A stretch of 64,000 nucleotides of DNA from Thermogemmatispora sp042408735 (lineage in GTDB: Bacteria; Chloroflexota; Ktedonobacteria; Ktedonobacterales; Ktedonobacteraceae). The position numbers were made by a program, and so were the translations under genes. The notes beneath the pieces are model-generated. The model saw nothing but the letters and a program-made list of their open reading frames with translations. It was not told the DNA's origin and searched no databases. Below, one piece after another: positions 36,057 to 44,229 of this stretch. Numbering within the stretch: the stretch's first letter is position 1; the number at the start of each line of letters is the position of its first letter. The stretch spans positions 62,001-126,000 of the forward strand of contig NZ_JBHOQV010000094.1 of NCBI RefSeq assembly GCF_042408735.1. The letters run 5' to 3'.

Positions 36057-36100
36057 TGGGCTGATTGGAGGGATCTCAGGCGCTACACGCTTACGGAAAG

Positions 36101-36130
36101 TATAATGATATAAAGGTAGCACTGCTACCT
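36101..36130 (+). promoter_or_regulatory. -10 element followed by a palindromic operator-like site
   Basis: TATAAT at 36101-36106 is followed after 7 bases by a perfect inverted repeat, AGGTAGC-ACT-GCTACCT (36114-36130). The position, over the expected start site, is that of a repressor operator for the gene at 36217. The -35 is not recognisable. A third TATAAT stands at 36186-36191. Confidence 0.5.
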
Positions 36131-36216
36131 ATCAGTCTGGTGAGTTAAGCTCTTCCTGGATATCCGTCATATACAGTAAAAAGGATATAATTAGAAGAAA
36201 GGTAGATACTCTGCTC

Positions 36217-37392
36217 ATGAATGAAGCGCAGACGAAAGGGAGCGCGTGGGATGTGGAGGAGCGGGAGTTGCGCGGAGCGGCGCTGCCGGAAGGCTCGATC
36301 ATCCTCGGCGGGCGCTATCGTCTGATCCGCCTGCTGCATGAGCGTCCGCGTGTTCATCTCTACCTTGCCAGGCGACTGACTGGGAGGCGGGAGCGCATCC
36401 AATATAGCGAGGAGCCGGAGCCGCTAGTGGCGGTGCGCGAGCTGCTGCTAGGAGGACTTGGCCCGCGTGAGCGCATGCAGATTGAGCGGGCGGCCTACGA
36501 AGAATTTGCCTCCTTTACGTTATTGGCCTCGCCGCGCCTGCCCGAGGCGGGCGATCGCCTGCGAGTCGAGGGAGAGCGACACTATCTTGTCCAGCAGCTC
36601 GTTGGTCTGCGGCAGGCGCGCGAGCTAGAGGTCATGACGCTGGCCGATCTGCTCCTTGCCGATGGTCGCTGGCCGGCCTGGCTCGACCTGGAGCTTGCCC
36701 TCTCGTGGAGCATCCAGCTCGCCCGTCTGGTGGCGCGTCTGCATCGCCTGGGCTGTGTCCTGGGAGACCTTGATCCGGCCACCGTTCTGATCGATGCGGA
36801 AGGGCGGGCCCCCTGGTCGCCGACGCTCCTCGTCTCCTGGCCGCCGCCGCCGGTCTTCTGGCAAGCGACCGTTGGGACACCGCAGCTTGCCGTTGAGCAG
36901 TATCGCCAGCTCTTTCCCCCGCCTTCTCCTTCAGCGGCCAATCCGTTCGTGGCTCCCGAGGTCTTCTCGGGTCAGTGTGACGAGCGCTCCGACGTTTATT
37001 CTCTGGGGGCGCTACTCTATCTGCTTTGCACCCACTACGCTCCTATCACCGCCACTCATCGCCAGTTGGCCGAGATCCTCGAATGTGAAGAGATGGGGGC
37101 CGAGGTCCCTGATCCTCTGGAGCCATTGCCCGTGCCCGAGGGCCTGGCGCTGGTACCGCCGCATTTGCTGAATGTTCATCTCCCGCTGGCCATTGAAGAT
37201 ATTCTCCTGCGGGCTTTAGCGCTTGATCCTGAGCTGCGCTATCCTTCGGCGTTCGCCCTGGTAGAAGAGCTGGAGGCTCTGGATCTGCGTCGTCTGGGGT
37301 CCTTGCGCTATCGGCCAGGTCCTCTGGTAGGTTGCCTGGGCAGGCTCTCCGCCTTCCTGCGGCGCTGGACGGGCGCTGCTTGCCTTGTCTGA
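36217..37392 (+). CDS. Ser/Thr protein kinase-like pseudokinase
   Basis: 391 aa with a kinase fold that has lost its chemistry. The N-lobe starts GGRYRLIRLLHERPRVHLYL without the Gly-rich loop; the beta3 VAIK Lys is Arg (VAVREL, ~residue 75); the HRDLKPxN loop reads LGDLDPATV (~183-191), keeping only one Asp; no DFG is found (TLLVSWPPPP instead). The structural APE (FVAPEVF, ~245) and the alpha-F Asp (SDVYSLGALLYLL, ~257) are kept, so the fold is likely intact. The C-terminus (350-391) is Arg/Leu-rich with no membrane helix. It probably binds a partner or nucleotide without phosphotransfer. It stands alone behind an elaborate control region. Confidence 0.83.
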   Translation: MNEAQTKGSAWDVEERELRGAALPEGSIILGGRYRLIRLLHERPRVHLYLARRLTGRRERIQYSEEPEPLVAVRELLLGGLGPRERMQIERAAYEEFASFTLLASPRLPEAGDRLRVEGERHYLVQQLVGLRQARELEVMTLADLLLADGRWPAWLDLELALSWSIQLARLVARLHRLGCVLGDLDPATVLIDAEGRAPWSPTLLVSWPPPPVFWQATVGTPQLAVEQYRQLFPPPSPSAANPFVAPEVFSGQCDERSDVYSLGALLYLLCTHYAPITATHRQLAEILECEEMGAEVPDPLEPLPVPEGLALVPPHLLNVHLPLAIEDILLRALALDPELRYPSAFALVEELEALDLRRLGSLRYRPGPLVGCLGRLSAFLRRWTGAACLV

Positions 37393-37765
37393 CCAAAGTC
37401 TGCTTCTCTCTGTCCCCCCTATCACCCTGCCTGGTTGCCCGTGGGTCAGTCAGGGCGGCCTGGGCCCGACTGCTCCTCGGGTCTGGTGCGCTATCTGTCC
37501 GGTCGACCGCTGCTCTCGCTCCCCTTCCCTCCTCGCGCTGTGCTCTTTCGTCGGGCGCTGGCCTCTCGATGCTCTCTGTGCTCCGCCTGGGAAGGCTTGC
37601 CCGAGAGAGGCCGCTTGTGGTCCGGACCAGTGCGGTCATACAGGTCCATCTGGTTGAGAATAGGGGATGGTATGATAGAGAGGTGATTGGAGAAGCTCCT
37701 GTCTTGCCCCAGTTGGACCGGCTGCTTTCTCGACAGCAGGTGACAAAGGAGAGGATAGAGCCATC
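37393..37765. other. Intergenic region before the CitE-like gene
   Basis: 373 bases, rich in C/T on the plus strand, with no convincing ORF. The right end carries an AGGAGAGG ribosome site for the next gene. TATGAT near 37671 could be a -10 but lacks a well-placed -35. Confidence 0.35.
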
Positions 37766-38674
37766 ATGAGCACGGTGCGCCTCAGACGCAGCGAACTATC
37801 GACCCCCGCCAGCAATGCACGTATGCTGCAAAAGGCAGCGGCCAGCCAGGCCGATCTGGTCATGTTAGATCTCGAAGACTCGGTCTCCCCAGCCGAAAAA
37901 GACCAGGCGCGAGCCCGGGCTATCGAGGCCCTGCGCTCGCTTGACTGGGGGAACAAGACCCGTGCAGTGCGCATCAACGATCTTGAAAGTGAGCACGCCT
38001 ATCGCGACATTACAGCGTTGGTCGAAGAGGCCGGCCAGCAACTTGACCTGCTGATCGTGCCGAAAGTCAGACGGGCCCGCGATGTCTGGTGGGTTGATCG
38101 CTTGCTGACTCAGATCGAGAAGCGCTGCAGGCTAACGCGACCTATTGGGCTGGAAGTCCTGATCGAGGAGACAGAGGCTTTGATCAATGTCGAGAAGATC
38201 GCTCGGGCCAGCGCACGTCTGGAGGCCCTGATCTTTGGTCCTGCCGACTACGCGGCCTCCCAGGGTATCGATCTCAAGTACATTGGCAACGACCTGGAGA
38301 CCTACCCTGGTGATCTCTGGCACTATGCGCGCAACAAGATAGTCATTGCGGCTCGGGCAGCGGGCATCGAAGCCGTCGATGGTCCCTACATCGACATTCG
38401 TAATCCCGATGGCTATCGGCGCGAGTGCCTTCGGGCGAGCGTCCTGGGCTTCAGCGGCAAATGGGCCATTCATCCCGATCAGATCCCCATCGCCAACGAG
38501 ATCTTCTCGCCCACGCCCGAGCAGGTGGCTCAGGCCCGTCGGCTGGTGGCCCTCTATGAGGAGGCCCAGCGCAAAGGCCAGGGAGCCATCGAAGTCGAAG
38601 GCCGCATGATCGACGTGGCCGTCGTACGCAATGCGCGCCAGCTTCTTGCCCGCGCCGAGCTACTGGGCCTCTAG
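37766..38674 (+). CDS. CitE-like CoA-ester lyase (HpcH/HpaI aldolase family)
   Basis: 302 aa. TIM-barrel lyase that cleaves (or forms) malyl-, beta-methylmalyl- or citramalyl-CoA using Mg2+. Motifs in order: TPASNARMLQKAA (~8-20), DLVMLDLEDSV with the metal Asp/Glu region (~30-40), RAVRINDLES (~70), IVPKVRRARDV (~93-103), GLEVLIEETEAL with the metal Glu (~128-139), IFGPADYAASQGI (~153-165), and SGKWAIHPDQI near 230. AGGAGAGG precedes the ATG. It converges on the MaoC/acyl-CoA dehydrogenase genes. The exact substrate (L-malyl, methylmalyl or citramalyl-CoA) is not resolved. Confidence 0.88.
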   Translation: MSTVRLRRSELSTPASNARMLQKAAASQADLVMLDLEDSVSPAEKDQARARAIEALRSLDWGNKTRAVRINDLESEHAYRDITALVEEAGQQLDLLIVPKVRRARDVWWVDRLLTQIEKRCRLTRPIGLEVLIEETEALINVEKIARASARLEALIFGPADYAASQGIDLKYIGNDLETYPGDLWHYARNKIVIAARAAGIEAVDGPYIDIRNPDGYRRECLRASVLGFSGKWAIHPDQIPIANEIFSPTPEQVAQARRLVALYEEAQRKGQGAIEVEGRMIDVAVVRNARQLLARAELLGL

Positions 38675-38697
38675 CCTGCCAACGATCAACCGGCAGG
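38675..38697 (+). terminator. Weak hairpin after the CitE-like gene
   Basis: CCTGCC (38675-38680) and GGCAGG (38692-38697) with an 11-base loop, directly after the stop codon. There is no U-run, so evidence is limited. Confidence 0.3.
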
Positions 38698-38833
38698 GCA
38701 GGCAGCGGCCCAGAGCCAGCCCTCCAGGCGCCGTGGGCCGTGCCTGCCCTGCCTGCCTGCAGCTTGCTGCTTCCAGAGGGAGGCAGGTCTGCTTGTTCCC
38801 TCCACTCAGGAGTCAGGAGAGAGGAACTTTTAT

Positions 38834-39349
38834 CTAGAGACTGGTGCCGTCGCGTCCTCGCTCGATCTTCTCACGGATCTGGCGCTGCAGCTCCTCATCT
38901 AAAGCCCGTGTAGGTACCAGCACGCGCCTCCGGTAGGAAAGCACCTTTTCCCCACGCTGGTTGTAGGCAAGCGTCTCAACGGTCACGATGCCCCGATCCG
39001 GCTTACTGGTTGAAAGCCGTTTCTCCAGCACGCGCGACTCCGCATAAATGGTGTCACCATGAAAGGTCGGGGCCAGATGCTTCACTTCCTCAAACTCAAG
39101 ATTGGCGATCGCCTTCCCGCTCACATCGGGCACGGACATGCCGAGCACGATGCTGAAGACCAGAGCGCCCACGACCAGGCGCTGCTTATGCTGGGTGTGT
39201 GCGGCATAGTTGGCGTCGATGTGCAGGGGATTATGGTTCATGGTCAGCATGCAAAAGAGCATGTCATCGTACTCGGTAATCGTCCGCCCTGGCCAATGCT
39301 TATAGACATCCCCGACCTCGAAATCCTCGTAGCAACGACCGAATTGCAT
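38834..39349 (-). CDS. MaoC-family acyl-CoA hydratase/dehydratase
   Basis: 171-aa single hot-dog hydratase. The hydratase-2 active-site block reads MNHNPLHIDANYA (~residues 37-49), keeping the Asn-Pro-x-His core. FEVGDVYKHWPGRTITEYDD near the N-terminus and FHGDTIYAESRVLEKR (~residue 96) are typical of mesaconyl-CoA or itaconyl-CoA hydratase-like members. GGAAGGAG is 9 bases before the ATG. It is 45 bases after the acyl-CoA dehydrogenase gene on the same strand, so the two are very likely co-transcribed; the CitE-like lyase gene is convergent with it. Confidence 0.9.
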   Translation of the reverse strand: MQFGRCYEDFEVGDVYKHWPGRTITEYDDMLFCMLTMNHNPLHIDANYAAHTQHKQRLVVGALVFSIVLGMSVPDVSGKAIANLEFEEVKHLAPTFHGDTIYAESRVLEKRLSTSKPDRGIVTVETLAYNQRGEKVLSYRRRVLVPTRALDEELQRQIREKIERGRDGTSL

Positions 39350-39394
39350 AGTACAGCTCTCCTTCCGTGCACTCTCTAACCTGGCCTGGTCTGG

Positions 39395-40573
39395 TCAGGA
39401 CTGCGGTCCGTCGAGCGGATAGCGCTGCAGGAGCTGGCGGGCGATGATCAGGCGTTGGATCTCGCTTGTCCCCTCGCCGATCAGCATAAAGGGGGCATCG
39501 CGATAATAGCGTTCAACGTTGAACTCCTTAACGTAGCCGAAACCGCCATGGATGCGCAGGGCCTCAAGGGTCACGCGCTGACACATCTCGGTGGCGAACA
39601 GCTTTGCCATCCCTGTTTCGAGATCGCAGCGTCCGCCAGCATCCTTCTTGCGAGCCGCCTCGTGGAGCAGCAGCCGGGCGGCTGTGATCTCCGTATACAT
39701 ATCGGCGAGCTTGAGCTGGATAGCCTGATGTTCTGCGATAGGGCGACCGAAGGTACGGCGCTGCTGGGCGTAGCGAATCGCCTCCTCGAAGGCAGCGCGC
39801 GCCAGACCCACAGCTCGAGCAGCGACATTGAGGCGTCCGATCTCGAGGCCACTCATAGCCTGTTTGAAGCCCTGGCCCTCGACGCCGCCGAGCAGGTTGG
39901 CCGCTGGTACACGCACCCCCTCAAAGACCAGCTCGGCGGTATCCACCCCCTTATAGCCCAGCTTGTCAAAGGTGCGACCCACCTGCAGGCCCGGCCTCTC
40001 CCTCTCGACCAGAAAGAGGCTCATCCCGCGATAAGGCGGCTGAGCCTGAGGATCGGTGCGCGCCAGGACTGCCAAGATGCCGGCGTGGACCCCATTCGTC
40101 ACCCACAGCTTGGCCCCAGTGAGCACGTAGTCGTCACCCTCGCGCAGCGCCGTCATGCGAATGGCCTGGACATCGCTGCCGGCCTCCGCCTCCGAGAGAC
40201 AGAGGGCGCCCCGGCGCCTGCCCTCCGCCAGCGCTGGCAGAAAGCGCTGGCGCTGCTCTTCAGTGCCATACTGAGCGATCATGGCGGCGACCAGGATGTG
40301 CGTATTAACCACCCCAGCCAGGCTCATCCAGCCGCGGGCCAGCTCCTCGATGAGCTGGACGTAGGTCAGCAGGTCCAGTCCCAGGCCGCCATAGCTCTCA
40401 GGAATCGTCGCGGCGAACAGGCCGAGGCGGCGCAGCTCTTCAATCAGCTCGCTGGGATAGCGATCCTCATGTTCTAGCTGCCGAGCAACCGGTAGCACCG
40501 CGCGCTCCACAAAGCGCCTGACCTCGGCAACCAGCAAACGCCGCTCCTCATCGCCGCGTAATGGCGTCTCCAT
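39395..40573 (-). CDS. Acyl-CoA dehydrogenase
   Basis: 392-aa FAD enzyme that introduces a trans-2 double bond into acyl-CoA and passes electrons to ETF. Family blocks: ATIPESYGGLGLDLLTYVQL (~52-71), LCLSEAEAGSDVQAIRMTA (FAD/substrate signature, ~125-143), TGAKLWVTNGVHAG (~152-165), and the C-terminal GEGTSEIQRLIIARQLL with the catalytic Glu (~365-381). ATG 40573 has AAAGGAGA 8 bases upstream; the longer form to 40684 reaches the LysR stop and is rejected. Chain-length specificity is unknown, but the neighbours suggest short or branched substrates. Confidence 0.95.
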   Translation of the reverse strand: METPLRGDEERRLLVAEVRRFVERAVLPVARQLEHEDRYPSELIEELRRLGLFAATIPESYGGLGLDLLTYVQLIEELARGWMSLAGVVNTHILVAAMIAQYGTEEQRQRFLPALAEGRRRGALCLSEAEAGSDVQAIRMTALREGDDYVLTGAKLWVTNGVHAGILAVLARTDPQAQPPYRGMSLFLVERERPGLQVGRTFDKLGYKGVDTAELVFEGVRVPAANLLGGVEGQGFKQAMSGLEIGRLNVAARAVGLARAAFEEAIRYAQQRRTFGRPIAEHQAIQLKLADMYTEITAARLLLHEAARKKDAGGRCDLETGMAKLFATEMCQRVTLEALRIHGGFGYVKEFNVERYYRDAPFMLIGEGTSEIQRLIIARQLLQRYPLDGPQS

Positions 40574-40683
40574 CGCTGGGTCTCCTTTACTTGCTTGCTT
40601 GCACTCGATTGCAACACGAGAATTGCTCCTGTGCCAGGCCAGGCGGACGCCCGTCCACTCCGACAGGCTGAGAGTGGTCGGCA

Positions 40684-41610
40684 CTAGGAGCGAGGAGGTT
40701 CCTGCTTGCGTAGCCGCTTATCGGCGTGCTGCAAAAGGAAGAGCTTAAAGGCGCGCGCCGTGGCGGACAGATTCTTATCCTTCAGGTGGACGATGCGCCA
40801 CTGGCGAATAATCGGGAAGCCCTCAACATCGAGGATGACCAGGCGGCCCGTCTCCAGCTCCATATCGATGGCGACCCGCGAGATGAGAGCGATTCCCAGG
40901 CCGGCGGCCACGCCCTGCTTGATAGCGCTATTATTGCCGACCTGCATGGCTACCTTCAGAGGAACGCCGGCCTCCTGAAACAGGCCCTCCAGGGCTGCGC
41001 GCGTCCCCGAGCCAGCCTCGCGCAGCAAAAAGGTCTCGCGCGTCACCTCCTCGAAGGGCACCTTGCTGCGCCCGGCGAGGCGATGGGTTGGAGCGGCCAC
41101 TAAGACCAACTCGTTAAAGGCAAAAGGCTCGATCACTACCGGAATGTCATCGGGAACGCGCCCGACTACGGCGATGTCGATCCGATTGTTAGCCAGGGCC
41201 TCCACGACCGCAGCGCGATTCAGCACGTTTAACGTGATCTCTACCTCGGGATACATCTGATGAAACTTCCCGAGCAGACGTGGAATGACGTAGGAGCCAA
41301 CGGTGGTGTCCCCGGCTACACTGAGCCGCCCATAGTGAGGGCTGCGCAGCGACTCGATAACCTCTAGCGCCTCATCGATGACCGAGAAGATCTTCTGACT
41401 GTAGAGATAGAGTTCCTCGCCCGCTTGTGTCAAATGAGTTTTTCGTCCGATCTGATCGAAAAGCTTGACACCCAGGCTCTCCTCGAGCTGGCGAATCTGA
41501 GCAGAGACAGCAGGCTGACTGAAGTGCAGCTCCTCGGCAGCGCGAACAAAGCTACAATGCTTGGCGACCACCTGAAAGGTTGCGAGCTGATGCAGGTTGA
41601 GCGTGCGCAT
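40684..41610 (-). CDS. LysR-family transcriptional regulator
   Basis: 308 aa. N-terminal winged helix-turn-helix (QLATFQVVAKHCSFVRAAEE and FSQPAVSAQIRQLEESLG, residues ~7-47), then the periplasmic-binding-protein-like effector domain (~90-295). The overall pattern is CbbR/CysL-like. AGGAGA precedes the ATG. Same strand and immediately upstream (110 bases) of the acyl-CoA dehydrogenase and MaoC genes, so it probably controls them. Upstream, TAGAAATTCTA (41630-41640) is an 11-base palindrome that could be part of an autoregulatory LysR site. Confidence 0.92.
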   Translation of the reverse strand: MRTLNLHQLATFQVVAKHCSFVRAAEELHFSQPAVSAQIRQLEESLGVKLFDQIGRKTHLTQAGEELYLYSQKIFSVIDEALEVIESLRSPHYGRLSVAGDTTVGSYVIPRLLGKFHQMYPEVEITLNVLNRAAVVEALANNRIDIAVVGRVPDDIPVVIEPFAFNELVLVAAPTHRLAGRSKVPFEEVTRETFLLREAGSGTRAALEGLFQEAGVPLKVAMQVGNNSAIKQGVAAGLGIALISRVAIDMELETGRLVILDVEGFPIIRQWRIVHLKDKNLSATARAFKLFLLQHADKRLRKQEPPRS

Positions 41611-42037
41611 GGGTCTCCTGGCAAAGGAATAGAAATTCTACAGAGTATGTGTAAGATGTAGGAAGCACAGATGCACAGATGCTTGCGCTTTGCTGTTTAT
41701 TTACTATCTTAGAAGAAAAGAGCCGGCCTCGGCAAGCGAGCACAGCGAGGGACAGGCTGGTGGAGATCGGCCCTGCGGGCCGGCTGTCCTGGACAAAGCC
41801 AGCTTCTACCCGGCGGCCTCCTGTGGGCGGATAGCGAGTGGAGGAAACGCCGTGTGGGGCGGAGTGCTTGCAGCTATCGCTCTTCTCGGTATACCATGAA
41901 GAGCAAGAAGAGAGGTGGCAGAGAAACGCAGGCGCGCCACGCTCGCGCTGGTACTCTCTGCCCACCGGCAGATGTCTGCTCAGGAGAGGAGCAGCGGTCA
42001 GTGAGTCGGAGCGGCCAGGGAGCCGAGGAGCCAGAAC
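41611..42037. other. Divergent region between LysR and the cytidylate-kinase-like gene
   Basis: 427 bases. Next to lysR it has the palindrome TAGAAATTCTA (41630-41640) and a tandem pair of GCACAGAT octamers (41665-41680). The rest holds no credible gene. The promoter for the kinase-like gene was not located. Confidence 0.4.
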
Positions 42038-42868
42038 ATGAGCGGTGAAAACGAGGAGTCGCTCGGCATACGAGCGGCGGAAGAAGAAAGCAAGCGCTCT
42101 GCGGGTGCGGCCGAGAAAGGTGGTGCCACACGTCTTCTGGAGGAACGGGCCTGGAGCGCGGAACTGCCATCGGGGATACCGCCACAGGGAACGGTGGTAA
42201 TTACCATTACCCGTCAGCTTGGTAGCGGAGGCAGCGAGGTGGGGCGTCTGGTGGCCCGTCGGACAGGGCTGCGCTATCTAGATCGTCAGATTATTACCGA
42301 GGTAGCCCGTCGACTGGGCGTGGACATGCGCGAGGCCAGGCGTCTCGATGAGTATACAGCCGGCGTTGCTGCCCAGATCCTGGAGGCCGTGCGCGCCAGC
42401 CAACCGTTCACCCTCAACTATGCCGGTTTACTTGGCCAGACCGGTCGTTCCTTGCAGCAACGCGACGAGGTCGCCTATCTCCATCTGACCCAAAAGGTCA
42501 TTTTGGAGATGGCCACGCAAGGGAACGTCGTCATTGTCGGACGCGGCTCACAATTTCTGCTGCAGCACGCCCCGCGTACCCTTCACGTGGCCATCTTTGC
42601 TCCCCTGGCGCAGCGCCTGGAGCGCGTCATGAACGCCTTACGGGTTGACCAGCGTCGGGCGCGCGAGCTGATCGAGCAGCGTGACTATGACTATGGCGCC
42701 TATCTGCGCCGCTACTATGGCAGCGACGGCCAACAGCCGGGCCTCTACCACTTGCTTATCAATACCGGCCTCTTCTCCTTCGAGCAGGCTGCAGACCTCG
42801 TCTGTCAGGCCCTTACCGCCCTGCACAGCGGAGCGGGAGCCAATGACCTGGCCTCCCCCCAGCGATGA
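42038..42868 (+). CDS. Cytidylate-kinase-like protein
   Basis: 276 aa. After a ~45-residue charged N-terminus the family block VVITITRQLGSGGSEVGRLV (~50-69) gives the altered P-loop GSGGSEVG, with no GKS Lys, which is normal for this cytidylate-kinase-like family. Then LRYLDRQIITEVARRLGV, the VVIVGRGSQFLLQ strand (~165-177) and a LID-like Arg/Asp-rich helix (DQRRARELIEQRD). It probably binds nucleotides; phosphorylation of CMP is not established for these proteins. GAGGAG is just before the ATG. Confidence 0.84.
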   Translation: MSGENEESLGIRAAEEESKRSAGAAEKGGATRLLEERAWSAELPSGIPPQGTVVITITRQLGSGGSEVGRLVARRTGLRYLDRQIITEVARRLGVDMREARRLDEYTAGVAAQILEAVRASQPFTLNYAGLLGQTGRSLQQRDEVAYLHLTQKVILEMATQGNVVIVGRGSQFLLQHAPRTLHVAIFAPLAQRLERVMNALRVDQRRARELIEQRDYDYGAYLRRYYGSDGQQPGLYHLLINTGLFSFEQAADLVCQALTALHSGAGANDLASPQR

Positions 42869-42873
42869 CTCAT

Positions 42874-42903
42874 TAGACAGCCCGCATCGTCCTATGGTAT
42901 ACT
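42874..42903 (+). promoter_or_regulatory. Promoter for the 63-aa zinc protein
   Basis: TAGACA (42874-42879) and TATACT (42898-42903) are 18 bases apart with a TGG extension before the -10. It starts immediately after the cytidylate-kinase-like gene; the leader would be about 200 bases. Confidence 0.55.
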
Positions 42904-43114
42904 GTAGCGAAGGCAGGAGGAGGGTCAATTGCCCTTTTCTTCTGTGCCGGAAAGCATTCTGCCCGCGGGGAGCGATGCCGTGCCAGGGTGGGCGAGATGG
43001 AGCTGGCGGGCAGGCAAACGGGCGTCCGTGTTCAGAAACCGAACAGCAGGCAAGCTATGACTGCTGATACAGTAGATCGGTCAGCCATCATGAGATGAAA
43101 GGGGGTTAGAGACC

Positions 43115-43306
43115 ATGCCACGCAAAGGTGAGCTGTCCAAGACGGCGCGCGCCTCGTTGGCGAATCGTGAAGAGATCAACCATCTGACCAGCCGCATTTG
43201 TGCCAAGTGCGGTGAGCCGATCATGCTCAAGGAGCTGCAGCCGGTGAAGGTGATCGGCAAGGGAATGGTGTACTACCACAAGAGTCACTACACCATTCAG
43301 CAGTAG
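43115..43306 (+). CDS. Small zinc-ribbon-like protein
   Basis: Unrecognised 63-aa basic protein with an ICAKCGEPI knuckle (CxxC) in the middle and two His in the last turn (VYYHKSHYTI), giving a possible C2H2-type zinc site. GGGGG lies about 10 bases before the ATG and a clear promoter is present 210 bases upstream, so it appears to be a genuine stand-alone gene. Size and charge suggest RNA or DNA binding, but that is inference. Confidence 0.68.
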   Translation: MPRKGELSKTARASLANREEINHLTSRICAKCGEPIMLKELQPVKVIGKGMVYYHKSHYTIQQ

Positions 43307-43601
43307 GAGTACTGGCGGCGGGGAGCGCACGCACTCAGAGCGAACAGCTCGTCTGGCCCTCAGCTTGGGCCGGCATGGGGCAGGCTGAGCGGAGTGGGTT
43401 GGGCCTGCTCGGTTCAAGCGGGGATCTGCTCGCCGGCGGGTGGTTTTCCTCTCTGCTGACTCTGCCGGGTGCGGCTCGCTGGCGCTCCCGTCCGCCCCTG
43501 CTCAGCTCAGGCGAGCAGTTCTGGCCTTTCCCCTCCGAGGTGGCGGAGCAAGGTAGCGGCGGCTGTGAGTGCGCCTCTTCGCCTGAGAAGGTGTTGAGCC
43601 A

Positions 43602-43982
43602 ATGACATGGAAACGAGCACGAGTACTATTCATCCGAGCCTTATTGCTGCGCTGTCCCGTTTGTGGTGAGGGCAAGCTCTACTGCGGATTCTTCAAGACC
43701 TACGAGCGTTGTCCTGCCTGCAATTTCGAGTACGAGCGGGAGCCGGGCTACTATACCGGGGCTATGGCCGTCAACCTGGTGCTGAGCGAGCTACTCATTA
43801 CGGCGATCACCATCCCGCTGGCGGTTAACACCAGCGTCCCCTTTGTCCCACTCCTCATCTGGGGCATGACCATGCCTGTCATCTTCCCTCTGCTCTTCTA
43901 CCGGCACACCAAAAGCTTCTGGATGGCCTTTGACCATCTTATTCATCCGGTCACCAACGAGCGCGTCTTTTTCCCTGAATAG
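43602..43982 (+). CDS. DUF983 membrane protein
   Basis: 126 aa. Two zinc-type CxxC pairs (CPVCGEGKLYCGFF at ~18-31 and CPACNFEY at ~38-45) precede two transmembrane helices (~62-105), the standard DUF983 architecture, ending in the conserved FDHLIHP block. Function unknown. The gene is followed by a hairpin terminator and is separated by ~295 bases from the zinc-protein gene upstream. Confidence 0.88.
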   Translation: MTWKRARVLFIRALLLRCPVCGEGKLYCGFFKTYERCPACNFEYEREPGYYTGAMAVNLVLSELLITAITIPLAVNTSVPFVPLLIWGMTMPVIFPLLFYRHTKSFWMAFDHLIHPVTNERVFFPE

Positions 43983-44120
43983 AGCAGCGTCAGGACCAGG
44001 ACAGGGGCGAGGGAGAAGGGAGGGAGGCCGTGGCCGCCTGGCAGAGAAGCTCCCGCGCTGCTCTGGACAGAAGAGAGCCTGTCCGAGTGAGGGAGCAAGC
44101 TGTTCTCTTGTCTCCTGGGA

Positions 44121-44154
44121 CTTGCTGGCCGAGGCTGGCCAGTTCGGCAGCAAG
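44121..44154 (+). terminator. Terminator after the DUF983 gene
   Basis: CTTGCTGGCCGA (44121-44132) pairs with TCGGCAGCAAG (44144-44154) with one bulged base, followed by CTTTCCTCTT. It lies ~140 bases after the DUF983 stop. Confidence 0.5.
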
Positions 44155-44229
44155 CTTTCCTCTTGACAGTCGAAACGGGACTTGGGACAATCAAGACCAA
44201 CTATCGATGTGAGGAGCAGATATCGTTAA

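Noticed and set aside
42038..42868. Broken P-loop in the cytidylate-kinase-like gene as a sign of decay
   Set aside because: The missing GKS Lys is normal for this family, so it is not evidence of a pseudogene.
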